Positions 27,339 to 37,715 of a DNA stretch of 64,000 bases are shown piece by piece. Position numbers and translations under genes: made by a program. The notes below the pieces were generated by a model. It was not told where the DNA came from. It did not search any database and was given only the letters and a program-made list of their open reading frames with translations. The stretch spans positions 1,860,001 through 1,924,000 of the forward strand of contig NZ_VWWO01000001.1 in the NCBI RefSeq assembly GCF_011752935.1, given 5' to 3'. The stretch comes from Chitinophaga sp. Cy-1792. Lineage in GTDB: Bacteria; Bacteroidota; Bacteroidia; Chitinophagales; Chitinophagaceae. Numbering within the stretch: position 1 is the first letter of the stretch; every line of letters begins with the position of its first letter.

Positions 27339-30300
27339 ATTCGTTGATGGACTGCTTCAGGTATTCCGTAGGGTTGATGCCGAAGAATTTCTTGAACTCT
27401 TTACTGAAGTACTTCCGGTCGTTGTAACCTACGGAGTACGCCACTTCAGAGATATTCATGTCTTTATCTTTCAGTAGTACGCAGGCTTTTCGTAGCCGCT
27501 GAATCTTTATAAACTCATGAATAGACAACCCGGTAACAGCATATATCTTCTTATATAATACCGGCGCACTCATGGCAAATTCCTTTGTAAGCGCCTGTAC
27601 GCCCAGCTCCGCGTCTGAAATGTTTTCATCTACGTGGCTGGTCAGTTTTTCCAGGAAGCGCTGGTCTGTTTCACTGAGTTCGGAGGTAACAGGAATTTCC
27701 GCGTCGGGAGTTGATGCTTCCATCATTGCCGGTGTGGTATTATTAAGATAATGTGCCGCTATTTTATGTTGAATCTGCTCCTGGTTACGGATTAGATTAC
27801 GCACATGTAATAACAATATACGTGCGTTGAATGGTTTGGAGAGATAGATGTCTGCCCCCTGATCTAGCCCATAGATCTGGTCATCTGTAGCGGTTTTTGC
27901 TGTTAGTAAGATGATAGGAATATGAGAGGTAAGCGTATCTGATTTCAATAGCTTGCAGAATTTGAAGCCATTCATTCCTGGCATCATGACGTCGCTGATG
28001 ATGATATCGGGGAGCGTTTCCCTGGCTATTACCAGCCCTGACTCAGCATTGGAGGCGATGGTTACCTGGTAAAAAGGGGGCAGGATACCTTTGATGAGTG
28101 ATTGTATCAGCTGGTTGTCTTCCACTACCAGTATGGTTTTACGGATTTCATCCTGGATTTCCTCCTGATCGGTAGAATGGTTGATTTCAGGTTGTACCAG
28201 TATCTGAGGGGTGATTCCCGGGCCGCCGGCCTTGCCATCGAAGTGAACGTGTTCTCCTTTGAGGTGTTCGGTTCCTTGCAGCAGCACAATATTGAAAACA
28301 GTAGAATATCCGCTGATTTTATCGGCAAGAAACAGGCTGCCATTGTGTAATTCCACGATTTTCCGGGAGAGTGCCAGCCCGATGCCATAGCCTGTGTTCT
28401 GGCGGGTATGGTCGTTTATCTGGTAATAGTTTTCGAAGATCTTATCTTTATAATTATCATCTATACCAAACCCGTTATCTGCAATTTCTACGCGTACCTG
28501 TTCCTCATCTGCATATAACTTAATAGCTATAATACCGCCATCAGGTGTGAATTTGAAGGCATTGCTTATTAAATTAAAACAGACTTTTTCCAGCTGGTGT
28601 TTATCGAAATACAGCGGCGTGTCCTTTGGGAGGGGAGTAAATGTCAGTCTGATATTGCGGCTTTCAGCCACAGGCAGAAAGGCTTTGTAGATTTCCTGCA
28701 TGAAGCCATTCACTTCATAGGTGGCGATGTGCAGGTGCATAAAACCTCTTTCCAGCTTCCGGAAATCCATTAATTCATTCACCAGCTGCATAAGTCGGGA
28801 GGCATTGGCTTCCACCTGGTGGAGGGTTGCCTTGTTGGCTGGCGGCATCTCTTTCTGTGCCAGGAGGTTGCTGACAGGCGCCACTATCAGCGTCAGATGG
28901 GTCCTGATTTCATGAGAAATGTTGGTAAAGAAATCCAGTTTCTGCTGATGCAGATGCTCTTCTTTTTTGAGGATCAGCTGCAGGAAGATATAGCGGATGG
29001 TGCTGAATATAAATGCACAAATAAGGAGTGCGTAAAAAGTATATGCCCACCAGGTACGCCATAGCGGCGGTAATACGGTGATGTATAAACGCTTTTCCGC
29101 ACTTGCGATGTTGTCGTTATTGATACCTTTTACAGTGAAGATATAGTCGCCCGCAGGCAGATTAATATATGCTGCTGTGGGAATATGTGTTGTTCTGGGG
29201 TTTTTGTCAAAGCCTTCCAGCTGGTAGACATATTGATTTTTTTCAGATTTTATATAATTCAGTAATGCGAATTGCAGACTGAAAGACGCCTGTTTGCTGT
29301 CCAGGGTAATATGATCCGTATGATTGAGGTCTGTCAATAGCTGTGCCGGCGGGTTATTGGCGGCGGAATCCAGCATGGTGATACCGGTAAACATCAGGGG
29401 GCTGATGGTGGTATTGATTTTCAGGTCTGCCGGGTAGAAGTAGGTGAGTCCGTCGTTGCCGCCGAAGAAGATACGGCCGTCGTTATCGGTGATGACAGAG
29501 TTGTAGTTAAACTGATTGCTGGCGAGGCCGTCGCTGGCGAGGTAGTGGTGAATAGCATTATCCGGCGTGAGCATGAAGAGGCCGTTTTCGGTACTCAGCC
29601 AGAGATTTTTACTGTTATCGGTGCTGATGCTTAGTATGCTGATGTCCAGAGATTTGATATTGCTTTTCAGCAGTCGCCGGGTTTGCAGGTCATAGGTATA
29701 GAGGCCTGCTTTGGTGCCCAGCCATATGATTTCGTCAGACTGTGACAGGATGCAATTGATGGCGAGACCGCTGAACAGCTGTCTGGCCTGGTTATTCTCT
29801 ATCAGGTACAGGCCATCTTGTGTGCCCGCGAGGTGTTGGGTGGCATTGAGCTGGAACAGTGCATTGGCAGAGACATTGATCAGCTGCAGGAAGTTTTTGG
29901 TTTCGAATTCGTTACTACCTTTTGTGATAGCGAATACGCCATGTTTACCCGCCACAAGCAGTTTGCCGTTGCTGGTTTCGGAGATTGCGTAGATTTCGTT
30001 GGCCTTTTCTGTTTGCAGATCTTTATAAAGAGAATAATGGGAGAAGGTGTTACGGGCGGCATTGAGCATATTGAGTCCGCCGCTGTGGGTACCTATCCAT
30101 AATTGATTTTCTTTGTCGAGGTAGATACATTTCAGCAGGTCGGAGCTGACACTGTTGGCAGCGGGGCTGTTGCGGTATACCTTATATTGTAATGTTTGCG
30201 GATTGAACTGGAGGAGGCCATTCCCTTCCGTGCATATCCAGAGGTCCCCATTTTTATCTTTAGCCATGCCGCTGATGACCGGGTTGCCGATGCCTGGGTA

Positions 30301-31416
30301 CATTTCCATGCCTGGCCATGTATTGAAAGCGGTATGATCGCCATCAGAAACACTGACACCGCCGAAATAGGAGCCTATCCAGTAGCTGCCATCAGTATCG
30401 AGGTAGAGGCTCCAGAGGGAATTTTTCTGAATGCTTTGCGGGTTTTTGGCGAAGTGCTGGCAGGCTGTGATGGAATTATCGGCGGCATTGAAGAGGAGGA
30501 GTCCGTTTTGTGTAGCTGCCAGTATTTTGTTCCTGGTGCTGTCTACGATTATTCTTCTGATATGGTCACTGACAACGGTGGGGTTGTTGGCCGTGGAGAA
30601 GGAACGGGTAATGTCGCCGTTGCTGTTACATAGCAGTATACCATTGTTCAGTGTGCCTACATAGAAGGTACCGTTTGGGTGTTCGGCGATGGCTGTTGCT
30701 GTAATTTCGTTGCTGCCGTCGCCTGCGTGTTGTTGTATTTTTTTAATATGAATTGCTGCGTTACTGATATCGAGTATGACGATGCCACCATTGCAGGCTA
30801 CCCAGAGGTCTCCATTTCTGGCGGGGTATATATCATATATTATTAAGCGGTCTTTGTTGGTGAGTATGCCGTCGAGGTTTACTTTTTCGAAGGTTCCGCG
30901 GGAGGGTAAAAACTTAAATAGTCCGTCTTTAGTGCCTATCCACAGGAGGTTTCGGCTTTCTGCTATACTGGTGATGCAGTTGGCGTTATCCCATTTTGGG
31001 GTAACGGGGTAGTATGATGCAAACGTTTGCGTTACCTTATCAAATTTATTGAGTCCCTGGCCGGTGCCTACCCAGAGCTGGTTATTATGATCACATAAAA
31101 GAGACAGGATATAGCCGTGCGATAATCCTTTTTTATCGCGGCTGTTGAATACTTTCATATTATTCCCATCGTACCTGTTGAGGCCACTTTGTGTGCCGAA
31201 CCAGATAAATCCTTCTTTATCCTGGGTAATGGCCAGCACGGAATTCTGGCTAAGACCATTCTCCGTATTGATATGATGAAACTTCAGGTTGCGCAGTTGC
31301 GCCCTGGAACACAGCGGTAGTAAAAGGAGTAAAACCACTGCTAATTTGGTGGAGAAATTGATGTTCACTGCTGTTTTGGCTGATAGGTTTAAGAAAGAAC
31401 CCCTATTTAGATTCAT
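27337..31416 (-). CDS. Hybrid two-component system sensor/regulator (HTCS)
   Basis: A 1359-residue single-protein two-component system. After a signal/membrane anchor comes a periplasmic region of two seven-bladed propellers built from Reg_prop repeats (VLAITQDKEGFIWFGTQSGLNRYDG and many GxLWIGTxxGLxxF units, roughly 45-680). Then follow a Y_Y_Y domain (about 700-775), a membrane helix near 790, and a histidine kinase core (FFTNISHEIRTHLT with the phosphorylated His; N box FNLISNAFKFT; G box GIGLALSRKI). A receiver domain follows (VVEDN, ISDVMMPGMNG, LLTAK, SKPF), then an AraC-type HTH (ISEVAYSVGYNDRKYFSKEFKKFFGINPTEY). It senses a ligand in the periplasm and presumably activates the divergent SusC/SusD pair starting 122 nt away. 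Confidence 0.95.
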   Translation of the reverse strand: MNLNRGSFLNLSAKTAVNINFSTKLAVVLLLLLPLCSRAQLRNLKFHHINTENGLSQNSVLAITQDKEGFIWFGTQSGLNRYDGNNMKVFNSRDKKGLSHGYILSLLCDHNNQLWVGTGQGLNKFDKVTQTFASYYPVTPKWDNANCITSIAESRNLLWIGTKDGLFKFLPSRGTFEKVNLDGILTNKDRLIIYDIYPARNGDLWVACNGGIVILDISNAAIHIKKIQQHAGDGSNEITATAIAEHPNGTFYVGTLNNGILLCNSNGDITRSFSTANNPTVVSDHIRRIIVDSTRNKILAATQNGLLLFNAADNSITACQHFAKNPQSIQKNSLWSLYLDTDGSYWIGSYFGGVSVSDGDHTAFNTWPGMEMYPGIGNPVISGMAKDKNGDLWICTEGNGLLQFNPQTLQYKVYRNSPAANSVSSDLLKCIYLDKENQLWIGTHSGGLNMLNAARNTFSHYSLYKDLQTEKANEIYAISETSNGKLLVAGKHGVFAITKGSNEFETKNFLQLINVSANALFQLNATQHLAGTQDGLYLIENNQARQLFSGLAINCILSQSDEIIWLGTKAGLYTYDLQTRRLLKSNIKSLDISILSISTDNSKNLWLSTENGLFMLTPDNAIHHYLASDGLASNQFNYNSVITDNDGRIFFGGNDGLTYFYPADLKINTTISPLMFTGITMLDSAANNPPAQLLTDLNHTDHITLDSKQASFSLQFALLNYIKSEKNQYVYQLEGFDKNPRTTHIPTAAYINLPAGDYIFTVKGINNDNIASAEKRLYITVLPPLWRTWWAYTFYALLICAFIFSTIRYIFLQLILKKEEHLHQQKLDFFTNISHEIRTHLTLIVAPVSNLLAQKEMPPANKATLHQVEANASRLMQLVNELMDFRKLERGFMHLHIATYEVNGFMQEIYKAFLPVAESRNIRLTFTPLPKDTPLYFDKHQLEKVCFNLISNAFKFTPDGGIIAIKLYADEEQVRVEIADNGFGIDDNYKDKIFENYYQINDHTRQNTGYGIGLALSRKIVELHNGSLFLADKISGYSTVFNIVLLQGTEHLKGEHVHFDGKAGGPGITPQILVQPEINHSTDQEEIQDEIRKTILVVEDNQLIQSLIKGILPPFYQVTIASNAESGLVIARETLPDIIISDVMMPGMNGFKFCKLLKSDTLTSHIPIILLTAKTATDDQIYGLDQGADIYLSKPFNARILLLHVRNLIRNQEQIQHKIAAHYLNNTTPAMMEASTPDAEIPVTSELSETDQRFLEKLTSHVDENISDAELGVQALTKEFAMSAPVLYKKIYAVTGLSIHEFIKIQRLRKACVLLKDKDMNISEVAYSVGYNDRKYFSKEFKKFFGINPTEYLKQSINE

Positions 31417-31438
31417 TTATGCCCCTCTATGATAGCAC

Positions 31439-31446
31439 CAAATATA
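31439..31446 (-). promoter_or_regulatory. Candidate -7 element for the hybrid sensor gene
   Basis: TATATTTG on the minus strand matches TAnnTTTG perfectly and lies 22 nt upstream of the start codon. The -33 region is not convincing. Confidence 0.45.
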
Positions 31447-31538
31447 CAAATTTGTAGATAAGAATGAATGCTTGTAAAACCAGCGTTGAACAAAACCACG
31501 TCAACCAACTCTAATTATTTATCTCTAAAATTTCCACA

Positions 31539-34500
31539 ATGTATTTTCAAAAAAGAAATTGTGAGCTGCAGCACAGGAAGGAGAAAAAACATCTCCTTAA
31601 TGCTATGCGGTTGATGTTATTCGTATTTGTGTTTTCCCCGTTAATGTTATTTGCACAAACGAAAAACATCCAGGGAACAGTGAAAGATTCCACGGGTACG
31701 CCAATTCCGGGCGTAAGTTTCCACATTAAAGGAGGCAAGCCAATCGGTATTACAGATGGTACCGGTAATTTCAAGGCGGTGGTGCCGGATGGCGCTATCC
31801 TTGTCTTTTCGGGTATGTCGTTCGATAATACAGAACTCCAGGTGGGGGCAGCATCTTCCTATAATGTATTACTGCGTTCAAAAGAAACAGGTTTGAATGA
31901 AGTAGTAGTGGTAGGTTATGGTGTACAGAAAAAAGTTAATATGACTGGTTCGGTAGCCTCCATCGGCTCCAAACAGCTGGATGCGCGCCCGGTGACCAAC
32001 GTATCTTCGGCGCTGGGTGGACTTGCGGCCGGTGTAAGTGTGGTACAGGGCAGCGGTCAGCCGGGCCTGGACGGTGCTACTATCCGTGTAAGAGGTACAG
32101 GTACGCTCAATAACGCCAGTGCCCTGGTAGTGATTGATGGCGTCATCGGTACGATGGATGCGGTAAACCCATCGGATATTGCGTCTATCTCTATCCTGAA
32201 AGATGCGGCTGCTGCTTCTATCTATGGTGCACAGGCCGCAAATGGTGTAATTCTCATTACTACCAAAAAAGGAACAAAAGGAAAGCCGCAGTTTAATTAT
32301 ACCGGTATTTTCTCCCAGGCAACCCCCAACAACAAACCTAAATTCGTGACGGACTACGTGCGTCATATGGAACTGTTTAACGAAGGCGCTACCAACATCG
32401 GCCAGGCTGCCCCTTATCAGCAATCCAATATCGACCTGTGGAAAGCCGCCAAACAGGACCCTAACAAACTCAATGACTTTGGTATTCCTAACTATGTGGT
32501 ATATCCTAATACCGATTGGGGTAAAACCATTTTCGAAAATAACCTGATCCAGAATCATAACTTCCAGGTAACCGGTGGTAGTGATAATGTATTGTATAAC
32601 CTTTCTGCCCGTTACCTCGGTAACCCCGGCGTTATGCATAATACCGGTATCAAACGCTATGAAATGCGCGCCAACGTGGAAGTAAAAGCTACTGACTTTT
32701 TAACCCTGGGAACGCAAACGTTTGCATCAGTGCAGAACCGGGACAAGGGAAATGTGGGCAATCTCTTCAACTTCCTCCGTCAGACTACACCAGGATTGTA
32801 CCCTATGTACGACGGTAAACTCGGCGCACCTACTTCCTCCGACGAATCTGCCGGCCTGAATAACCTGCTCGGCTACCTCTACGGCACCGGCGGTACCACC
32901 CAGGAATCCAGGATAAGCAGCACGCTGTATTCCAATATCCATTTCCTGAAACATTTCACGGTAGAAAGCCGCTTCAACTACCAGGTAAGAGGCACGGATT
33001 CTACCGATTATACTATCCCGCTCGACCGCTGGAACTTTGCTACCAATACCATTGCTGCTCCTGCAGCCTTGCCAATAAACCTGTCTACCGGACAGGGAGA
33101 GAGTAAAGATTACAGCTATTCTATGGATCAGATCCTCCGCTACAGCAACCAGTGGAGAGATCATAGTCTGAATGCCATGGTAGGGTACAATGAATATTAC
33201 TACAAGTATTTCAACTTCGGGGCTACCATGACCGGCTTGCTGGATGCTACCATTACCAACATCGGTACCGGAACAACCATGTCGTCTATCGGTGGTACTG
33301 CATTTGATCGCTCTATGCGTTCTTTCTTTGGTAGATTGAACTATATCTACAGAGATAAATATATGTTCGAAGCCAACATGCGCAGGGATGCTTCTTCCCG
33401 CTTCGGCGCCAACAACAGGTGGGGTAACTTCCCTTCCTTCTCCGCAGGCTGGCGTATATCCGAAGAACAGTTTGCCAAACAGTTCTCGCATCTCTTCCAG
33501 GATGTTAAGCTGAGAGCTTCCTGGGGTAAGCTCGGAAATGATGCTGCAGGCGTTTACGACTGGCAGGCTACCTATGGTCGTAGCTCCTATTCCTATGGCG
33601 GCAACCAGACCTCAGCCATGGCACAATATAAAATTGCCAACCCTGACCTCCGCTGGGAAAGCACCGCACAAACAGATATCGGTTTAGATTTCAGCACCTT
33701 CGACAGACATCTCTCTGTAGAGCTGGATCTCTATAACCGTCAGACAAGTGGTATCCTCACAACAGTTCCATTACCACTGACTGCAGGAAGCGTAGTTGCT
33801 CCAACGGTAAACGGCCCGAGTGTAAATAACAGAGGTATTGAAATTAGCCTGAACTGGCAGGGAGGTAAAGGTGATTTCCGCTATTCTATCGGCGGTAACT
33901 TCTCTTACAACCGTAATCAGATCACACAATACAAAGGCGCATTGGTTGAAGGCTGGAGTACCGTAAACGGCAACAAAGTATATAACAGCAACATTGGCGC
34001 TGTTGCATCCAGTGCCAGCGCGGTTAATCCGAACGTAGAAGAACATATGATCGGTGAATATTATCTGCGTCAGCTGTACCACGGTAATGGCTCCTATAAA
34101 AATGCAGATGGTACCGTAAATATCAATGGTGGTCCTACCTCCGGTATGATCAGAACCGCTGCAGATTTACAATGGGTGAAAGATATGCAGGCAGCCGGTT
34201 ATACCTTCTCGCCTGTAAATGCTACCGGTAAATCACAGTTGTATTATGGTGATTTCATCTTTGCTGACCTCAACGGTGATGGAGTTTATGGCAACAGCTA
34301 CGACAGGAAATTTACCGGCACCAACAAAGATCCTAAGTTCATTTTTGGTTTCAATACCAACCTGGCTTATAAAAACTTTGACCTGTCTATGTCCATACAA
34401 GGTGCGATGGGACTGCAATTCTACTGGAACGCAGAAGGTTACGACAACTCCATCGTACGTACTGGTAATGGCATCGCACAACGTATTGCGGATGACCACT

Positions 34501-34832
34501 ATTATTTTAACGACGCAAACCCAAGCGATCCGAGAAATAATATCAATGGTCATTTCCCTCGTCTGAAATTCAATGGTGACGCGATTAACAATACCCCAAG
34601 TGTATTCTGGTTATACAATGCCAATTATGTAAAACTGAAAAATATTCAGATAGGCTATACCCTGCCTGCTGATGTGATGAAGCGTGTACACCTGCATAAC
34701 TGCCGTGTATTCCTTTCCGGTGAAAACCTGCTGACCATTACCAAATGGGAAGGTATCGATCCTGAGCTGGGCCAGGATATTGGGTATCCTACCATGAAGC
34801 AGGTAGCTGTAGGTATTACCCTTGGTTTATAA
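31539..34832 (+). CDS. SusC/RagA-family TonB-dependent outer-membrane receptor (second pair)
   Basis: A 1097-residue protein. Its charged N terminus precedes a signal segment (MRLMLFVFVFSPLMLFAQ, so ATG at 31605 is an alternative start). It then has a CarboxypepD_reg-like domain (IQGTVKDSTGTPIPGVSFHIKG), the SusC box EVVVVGYGVQKKVNMTG, a plug (LGGLAAGVSV, IRVRGTGTL, ALVVIDGVIG, SISILKDAAAASIYGAQAANGVILITTKKG) and a long barrel ending in aliphatic/aromatic strands (KQVAVGITLGL). It is divergent from the hybrid sensor and 26 nt upstream of its SusD partner, forming a typical inducible uptake unit. No glycoside hydrolase is encoded beside it in the window. Confidence 0.95.
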   Translation: MYFQKRNCELQHRKEKKHLLNAMRLMLFVFVFSPLMLFAQTKNIQGTVKDSTGTPIPGVSFHIKGGKPIGITDGTGNFKAVVPDGAILVFSGMSFDNTELQVGAASSYNVLLRSKETGLNEVVVVGYGVQKKVNMTGSVASIGSKQLDARPVTNVSSALGGLAAGVSVVQGSGQPGLDGATIRVRGTGTLNNASALVVIDGVIGTMDAVNPSDIASISILKDAAAASIYGAQAANGVILITTKKGTKGKPQFNYTGIFSQATPNNKPKFVTDYVRHMELFNEGATNIGQAAPYQQSNIDLWKAAKQDPNKLNDFGIPNYVVYPNTDWGKTIFENNLIQNHNFQVTGGSDNVLYNLSARYLGNPGVMHNTGIKRYEMRANVEVKATDFLTLGTQTFASVQNRDKGNVGNLFNFLRQTTPGLYPMYDGKLGAPTSSDESAGLNNLLGYLYGTGGTTQESRISSTLYSNIHFLKHFTVESRFNYQVRGTDSTDYTIPLDRWNFATNTIAAPAALPINLSTGQGESKDYSYSMDQILRYSNQWRDHSLNAMVGYNEYYYKYFNFGATMTGLLDATITNIGTGTTMSSIGGTAFDRSMRSFFGRLNYIYRDKYMFEANMRRDASSRFGANNRWGNFPSFSAGWRISEEQFAKQFSHLFQDVKLRASWGKLGNDAAGVYDWQATYGRSSYSYGGNQTSAMAQYKIANPDLRWESTAQTDIGLDFSTFDRHLSVELDLYNRQTSGILTTVPLPLTAGSVVAPTVNGPSVNNRGIEISLNWQGGKGDFRYSIGGNFSYNRNQITQYKGALVEGWSTVNGNKVYNSNIGAVASSASAVNPNVEEHMIGEYYLRQLYHGNGSYKNADGTVNINGGPTSGMIRTAADLQWVKDMQAAGYTFSPVNATGKSQLYYGDFIFADLNGDGVYGNSYDRKFTGTNKDPKFIFGFNTNLAYKNFDLSMSIQGAMGLQFYWNAEGYDNSIVRTGNGIAQRIADDHYYFNDANPSDPRNNINGHFPRLKFNGDAINNTPSVFWLYNANYVKLKNIQIGYTLPADVMKRVHLHNCRVFLSGENLLTITKWEGIDPELGQDIGYPTMKQVAVGITLGL

Positions 34833-34858
34833 TTTTTCAGATAAAAAGAATAATAATC

Positions 34859-36637
34859 ATGAATTATATAAATAATAAAAGAAGATATTTAACGGGTGCT
34901 GCACTGGTGGTAGGTGTACTGACACTGGCCGGCTGCCGTAAAAATCTGCTGGACACAAAGTCTTACACTTCGGTTTCTTCCTCCACCATGTGGACAACCG
35001 ACAACCTGACCGACCTGGGTGTTAACGGTGTTTATGCCCAGTTAAAAATGGGTTATAGTAACGGTGGTGCCAGTGGCAGGGAGATTTATCAGTACAGCCG
35101 TTTTATTGACGGTCAGGGACGTGATGGCGACGCCTTCCAGACAGGTACTGCTACTCCTTCGAATACTATGTTTTCTTTGTCGTGGGTGGATTTTTACGAA
35201 GGTGTTTTCCGTGCAAATGACGCCATCTATAACCTCCAGAAAGTTTCACCTTCTGCCGCAGATAAGAAAAGCCGTTATCTCGCAGAGATGAAATTTATGC
35301 GAGCCTATTATTATTTCCGCCTGAACCAGGTATTTAAAGGAGTACCTATCTATCTGGATCCCCGGAATATTAATGACCTGATGCGTCCGCGCAATACAGA
35401 AGATGAAGTATGGGCACAGATCATTAAAGATCTGACAGAAGCGATTGCTGAACCAAATCTGCCTGCAAAATATGCAAAAGGTAGTTCCAGCTTTGGCCAT
35501 GCTACCAAAGGGGCTGCCTATGCGCTGAGAGGAAAAGTATATATGTACCAGAAAGTCTGGGATAAGGCTGCTGCTGATTTCCAGAGTGTGAAAGATGCAG
35601 GTTACGGATTGTTCCCAACCTACAGGGAATTATTCCTGGAAGCCAACGAACAGAGTGACGAGTGTATTTTTTCTATTCAGAATTTGCCGGTAGATGGATT
35701 CGGTAGTACCACGCAATTTTACTGCGGTACCCGTTCTTCATTCGGTTCCTGCTGGAACACATACCTGATCGCACCTGACCTGGTAGATGCCTACGAAAAT
35801 AAAGATGGCAGCAAATTCAACTGGGATGCCGTTATTCCGGGTTATAGCAGCAAAACCGCTGCACAGCGGGAAGTATATTTCCTGCGCAACAACCTCACCG
35901 CAGCAGAGATTACTGCCGCAACAAACCGTGGCGCCTATATGGCAGATTACCTGCCTACGGGTAATGAACAGCGTATTCAGGCAGTATATGCCAACAGGGA
36001 TCCGCGTCTGACAGCGAATGTCATCACACCGTATGCAACCTATGTTGGTAGAAATATTAATGGTGCTGACCAGACATTTACCCTGCGCTGGCCGGTAAGG
36101 GATGAATTACCACCAACACTGGACCTGCTGACAGATACTAAATCACTCTTCTATTATCTGCACAGAAAATTTGTCTATACCGGTTCTACACAATTACCTA
36201 ACCGTTACTCCGGTGGTATTGATATGCCATTGATCCGTTATGCAGATGTTTTACTGATGTGGGCAGAAGCGCTGAACGAACAAGGTAACACGGCAGCAGC
36301 CGTGGACCTGGTAAACCAGGTAAGAGGCCGTGCAGGCGTAGGTTTGCTGAACTCTTCCGCTGGTACCACAGTAGCCGGACAAGATGATTTGCGTAAACGC
36401 ATCCGCCACGAACGCCTGTGTGAATTCCCGAATGAAGGTATTTCCTACTTCGATGAATTACGCTGGAAAACCTGGAAAGATGATGTGTTTTATCCTGGCA
36501 ACGGTATCAAACAGATCTGGGGAACAGTAGTAGTACCGTTTGTATGGCTGGGAGATCAGCTGTATACCTGGGCTATTCCATTAACAGAAAGACAAAATAA
36601 TCCTAAGCTGGACCAAAATAAAGGCTGGATTGAATAG
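34859..36637 (+). CDS. RagB/SusD-family outer-membrane lipoprotein (second pair)
   Basis: A 592-residue protein, longer than the first SusD here (489). The lipobox is LAGCRKNLLDTKSY. Family motifs include SRYLAEMKFMRAYYYFRLNQVFKGVPIYLDP, ATKGAAYALRGKVYMYQKVWDKAA (TPR), MPLIRYADVLLMWAEALNEQG and RHERLCEFPNEGISYFDELRWKTW. It binds the substrate on the outside of the SusC barrel. It is the last gene of the unit; a terminator follows within 25 nt. Confidence 0.95.
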   Translation: MNYINNKRRYLTGAALVVGVLTLAGCRKNLLDTKSYTSVSSSTMWTTDNLTDLGVNGVYAQLKMGYSNGGASGREIYQYSRFIDGQGRDGDAFQTGTATPSNTMFSLSWVDFYEGVFRANDAIYNLQKVSPSAADKKSRYLAEMKFMRAYYYFRLNQVFKGVPIYLDPRNINDLMRPRNTEDEVWAQIIKDLTEAIAEPNLPAKYAKGSSSFGHATKGAAYALRGKVYMYQKVWDKAAADFQSVKDAGYGLFPTYRELFLEANEQSDECIFSIQNLPVDGFGSTTQFYCGTRSSFGSCWNTYLIAPDLVDAYENKDGSKFNWDAVIPGYSSKTAAQREVYFLRNNLTAAEITAATNRGAYMADYLPTGNEQRIQAVYANRDPRLTANVITPYATYVGRNINGADQTFTLRWPVRDELPPTLDLLTDTKSLFYYLHRKFVYTGSTQLPNRYSGGIDMPLIRYADVLLMWAEALNEQGNTAAAVDLVNQVRGRAGVGLLNSSAGTTVAGQDDLRKRIRHERLCEFPNEGISYFDELRWKTWKDDVFYPGNGIKQIWGTVVVPFVWLGDQLYTWAIPLTERQNNPKLDQNKGWIE

Positions 36638-36660
36638 AGCAATATAAAGTCAAACAGGTG

Positions 36661-36689
36661 AGCCTCCTTTCCAGGAGGCTTATTTTTTT
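36661..36689 (+). terminator. Terminator after the second SusD gene
   Basis: A perfect 8-bp stem (36661-36668 with 36673-36680), TTCC loop and a T-run at 36682-36689. Confidence 0.9.
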
Positions 36690-36717
36690 AATGTAGAGGC
36701 CTTTCATCTGTACCCCA

Positions 36718-37554
36718 TCATTGATCCGTTGATTGGGTACGCGCAGCTTCCCATCCCAGGATAGCTGTTTTGCGCGTACTACCCCAATGATATTCACCTG
36801 TTTCGCCGCTGGCCCTGATCACACGGTGACACGGGATCAGAAAGGCGACAGGGTTGCTGCCTATAGCCGTACCTACGGCCCTGGAAGCTTTCGGATGCTG
36901 TATGCTTTCCGCTATCTGTGAATAGGTACGCAGGTTACCCATCGGGATTTTCAGCAATGCCTCCCATACCTTCAGCTGGAACGGTGTTCCTTTGAGGTGC
37001 AGTTTGATCTCCGGCAGACTTGCTGGCTGCTGCCGGAAGATATACAAGGCATTTTGCTGCATTATATCTGTCATCTGGCTGAATTCCGCTTCCGGGAAAC
37101 AGGCGTAGAGTTCCTGTAGTGCTGTTGCAGGTTCATCTGCAAAAGCCATATAGCAAATGCCTTTGGCAGTGCTGGCCACCAGGATATTACCGAATGGACT
37201 TTCAGCGAAGCTATAGTTGATATGCAAGGTTTTACCACCGTTTTTATATTCACCTGGTGTCATGCTTTCAATGTTGATGAAGAGGTCGTGCAGGCGGCTG
37301 GTACCGGATAATCCGGTTTCGAAAGCAGCATCCAGCAGGGTGGTGTTTTCTTCACGTAATAATTGTTTTGCATAATCCAGTGTCAGGTATTGCAGGAATT
37401 TTTTGGGAGATACACCTGCCCATTCTGCAAATACCCGCTGAAAATGATAAGGGCTCAGATGCGCTGCCGCTGCAATCTCACTGAGGTCAGGCTGCTCTCT
37501 GAAGTGCTCCCTGATAAAGGTGATGGCCGTTGCCACTTTATCGTAGTTGTTCAT
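36718..37554 (-). CDS. AraC-type HTH plus O6-methylguanine-DNA methyltransferase fusion (Ada-like)
   Basis: A 278-residue protein. Residues 1-105 are an AraC-family DNA-binding domain (LSEIAAAAHLSPYHFQRVFAEWAGVSPKKFLQYL). The rest is the alkyltransferase, with the active-site PCHRVI motif (LIPCHRVIRASGETGEYHWG) and the upstream FQLKVWEALLKIPMGNLRTYSQIA helix. It transfers alkyl groups from damaged guanine to its own cysteine. The N-terminal zinc/methylphosphotriester domain of E. coli Ada is absent, so it cannot sense damage in that way. It is transcribed alone, in the opposite direction to the SusC/SusD unit. Confidence 0.92.
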   Translation of the reverse strand: MNNYDKVATAITFIREHFREQPDLSEIAAAAHLSPYHFQRVFAEWAGVSPKKFLQYLTLDYAKQLLREENTTLLDAAFETGLSGTSRLHDLFINIESMTPGEYKNGGKTLHINYSFAESPFGNILVASTAKGICYMAFADEPATALQELYACFPEAEFSQMTDIMQQNALYIFRQQPASLPEIKLHLKGTPFQLKVWEALLKIPMGNLRTYSQIAESIQHPKASRAVGTAIGSNPVAFLIPCHRVIRASGETGEYHWGSTRKTAILGWEAARTQSTDQ

Positions 37555-37572
37555 ATCTCCATCAATTTACAA

Positions 37573-37580
37573 CAAAAGTA
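37573..37580 (-). promoter_or_regulatory. Candidate -7 element for the Ada-like gene
   Basis: TACTTTTG on the minus strand fits TAnnTTTG and lies 18 nt upstream of the start codon; no clear -33 partner was seen. Confidence 0.4.
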
Positions 37581-37715
37581 AGACGGTGAGGAATGCCTGT
37601 AAACCCGAAACTTGCGCATTTTATCTATAGAAAATTTTGGAATATGAGATTTTTTTGTAGATTTCATAATATAAGGAAGCAAATAACTGTCTTAATCCAG
37701 TCAAAATCCAAGGTC

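Noticed and set aside
31878-32639. Antisense open frame of 253 codons in the same SusC gene
   Set aside because: Same reasoning; no motif and no promoter.
32727-33491. Antisense open frame of 254 codons in the second SusC gene
   Set aside because: It lies wholly within a well-supported SusC coding region and its protein has no family features.
36718-37554. Complete Ada regulator
   Set aside because: The N-terminal zinc-binding methylphosphotriester domain is absent, so only the AraC HTH and alkyltransferase parts are claimed.
37593-37715. N-terminal extension of the cytochrome c protein
   Set aside because: The signal peptide begins at ATG 37716; an extension would bury it.
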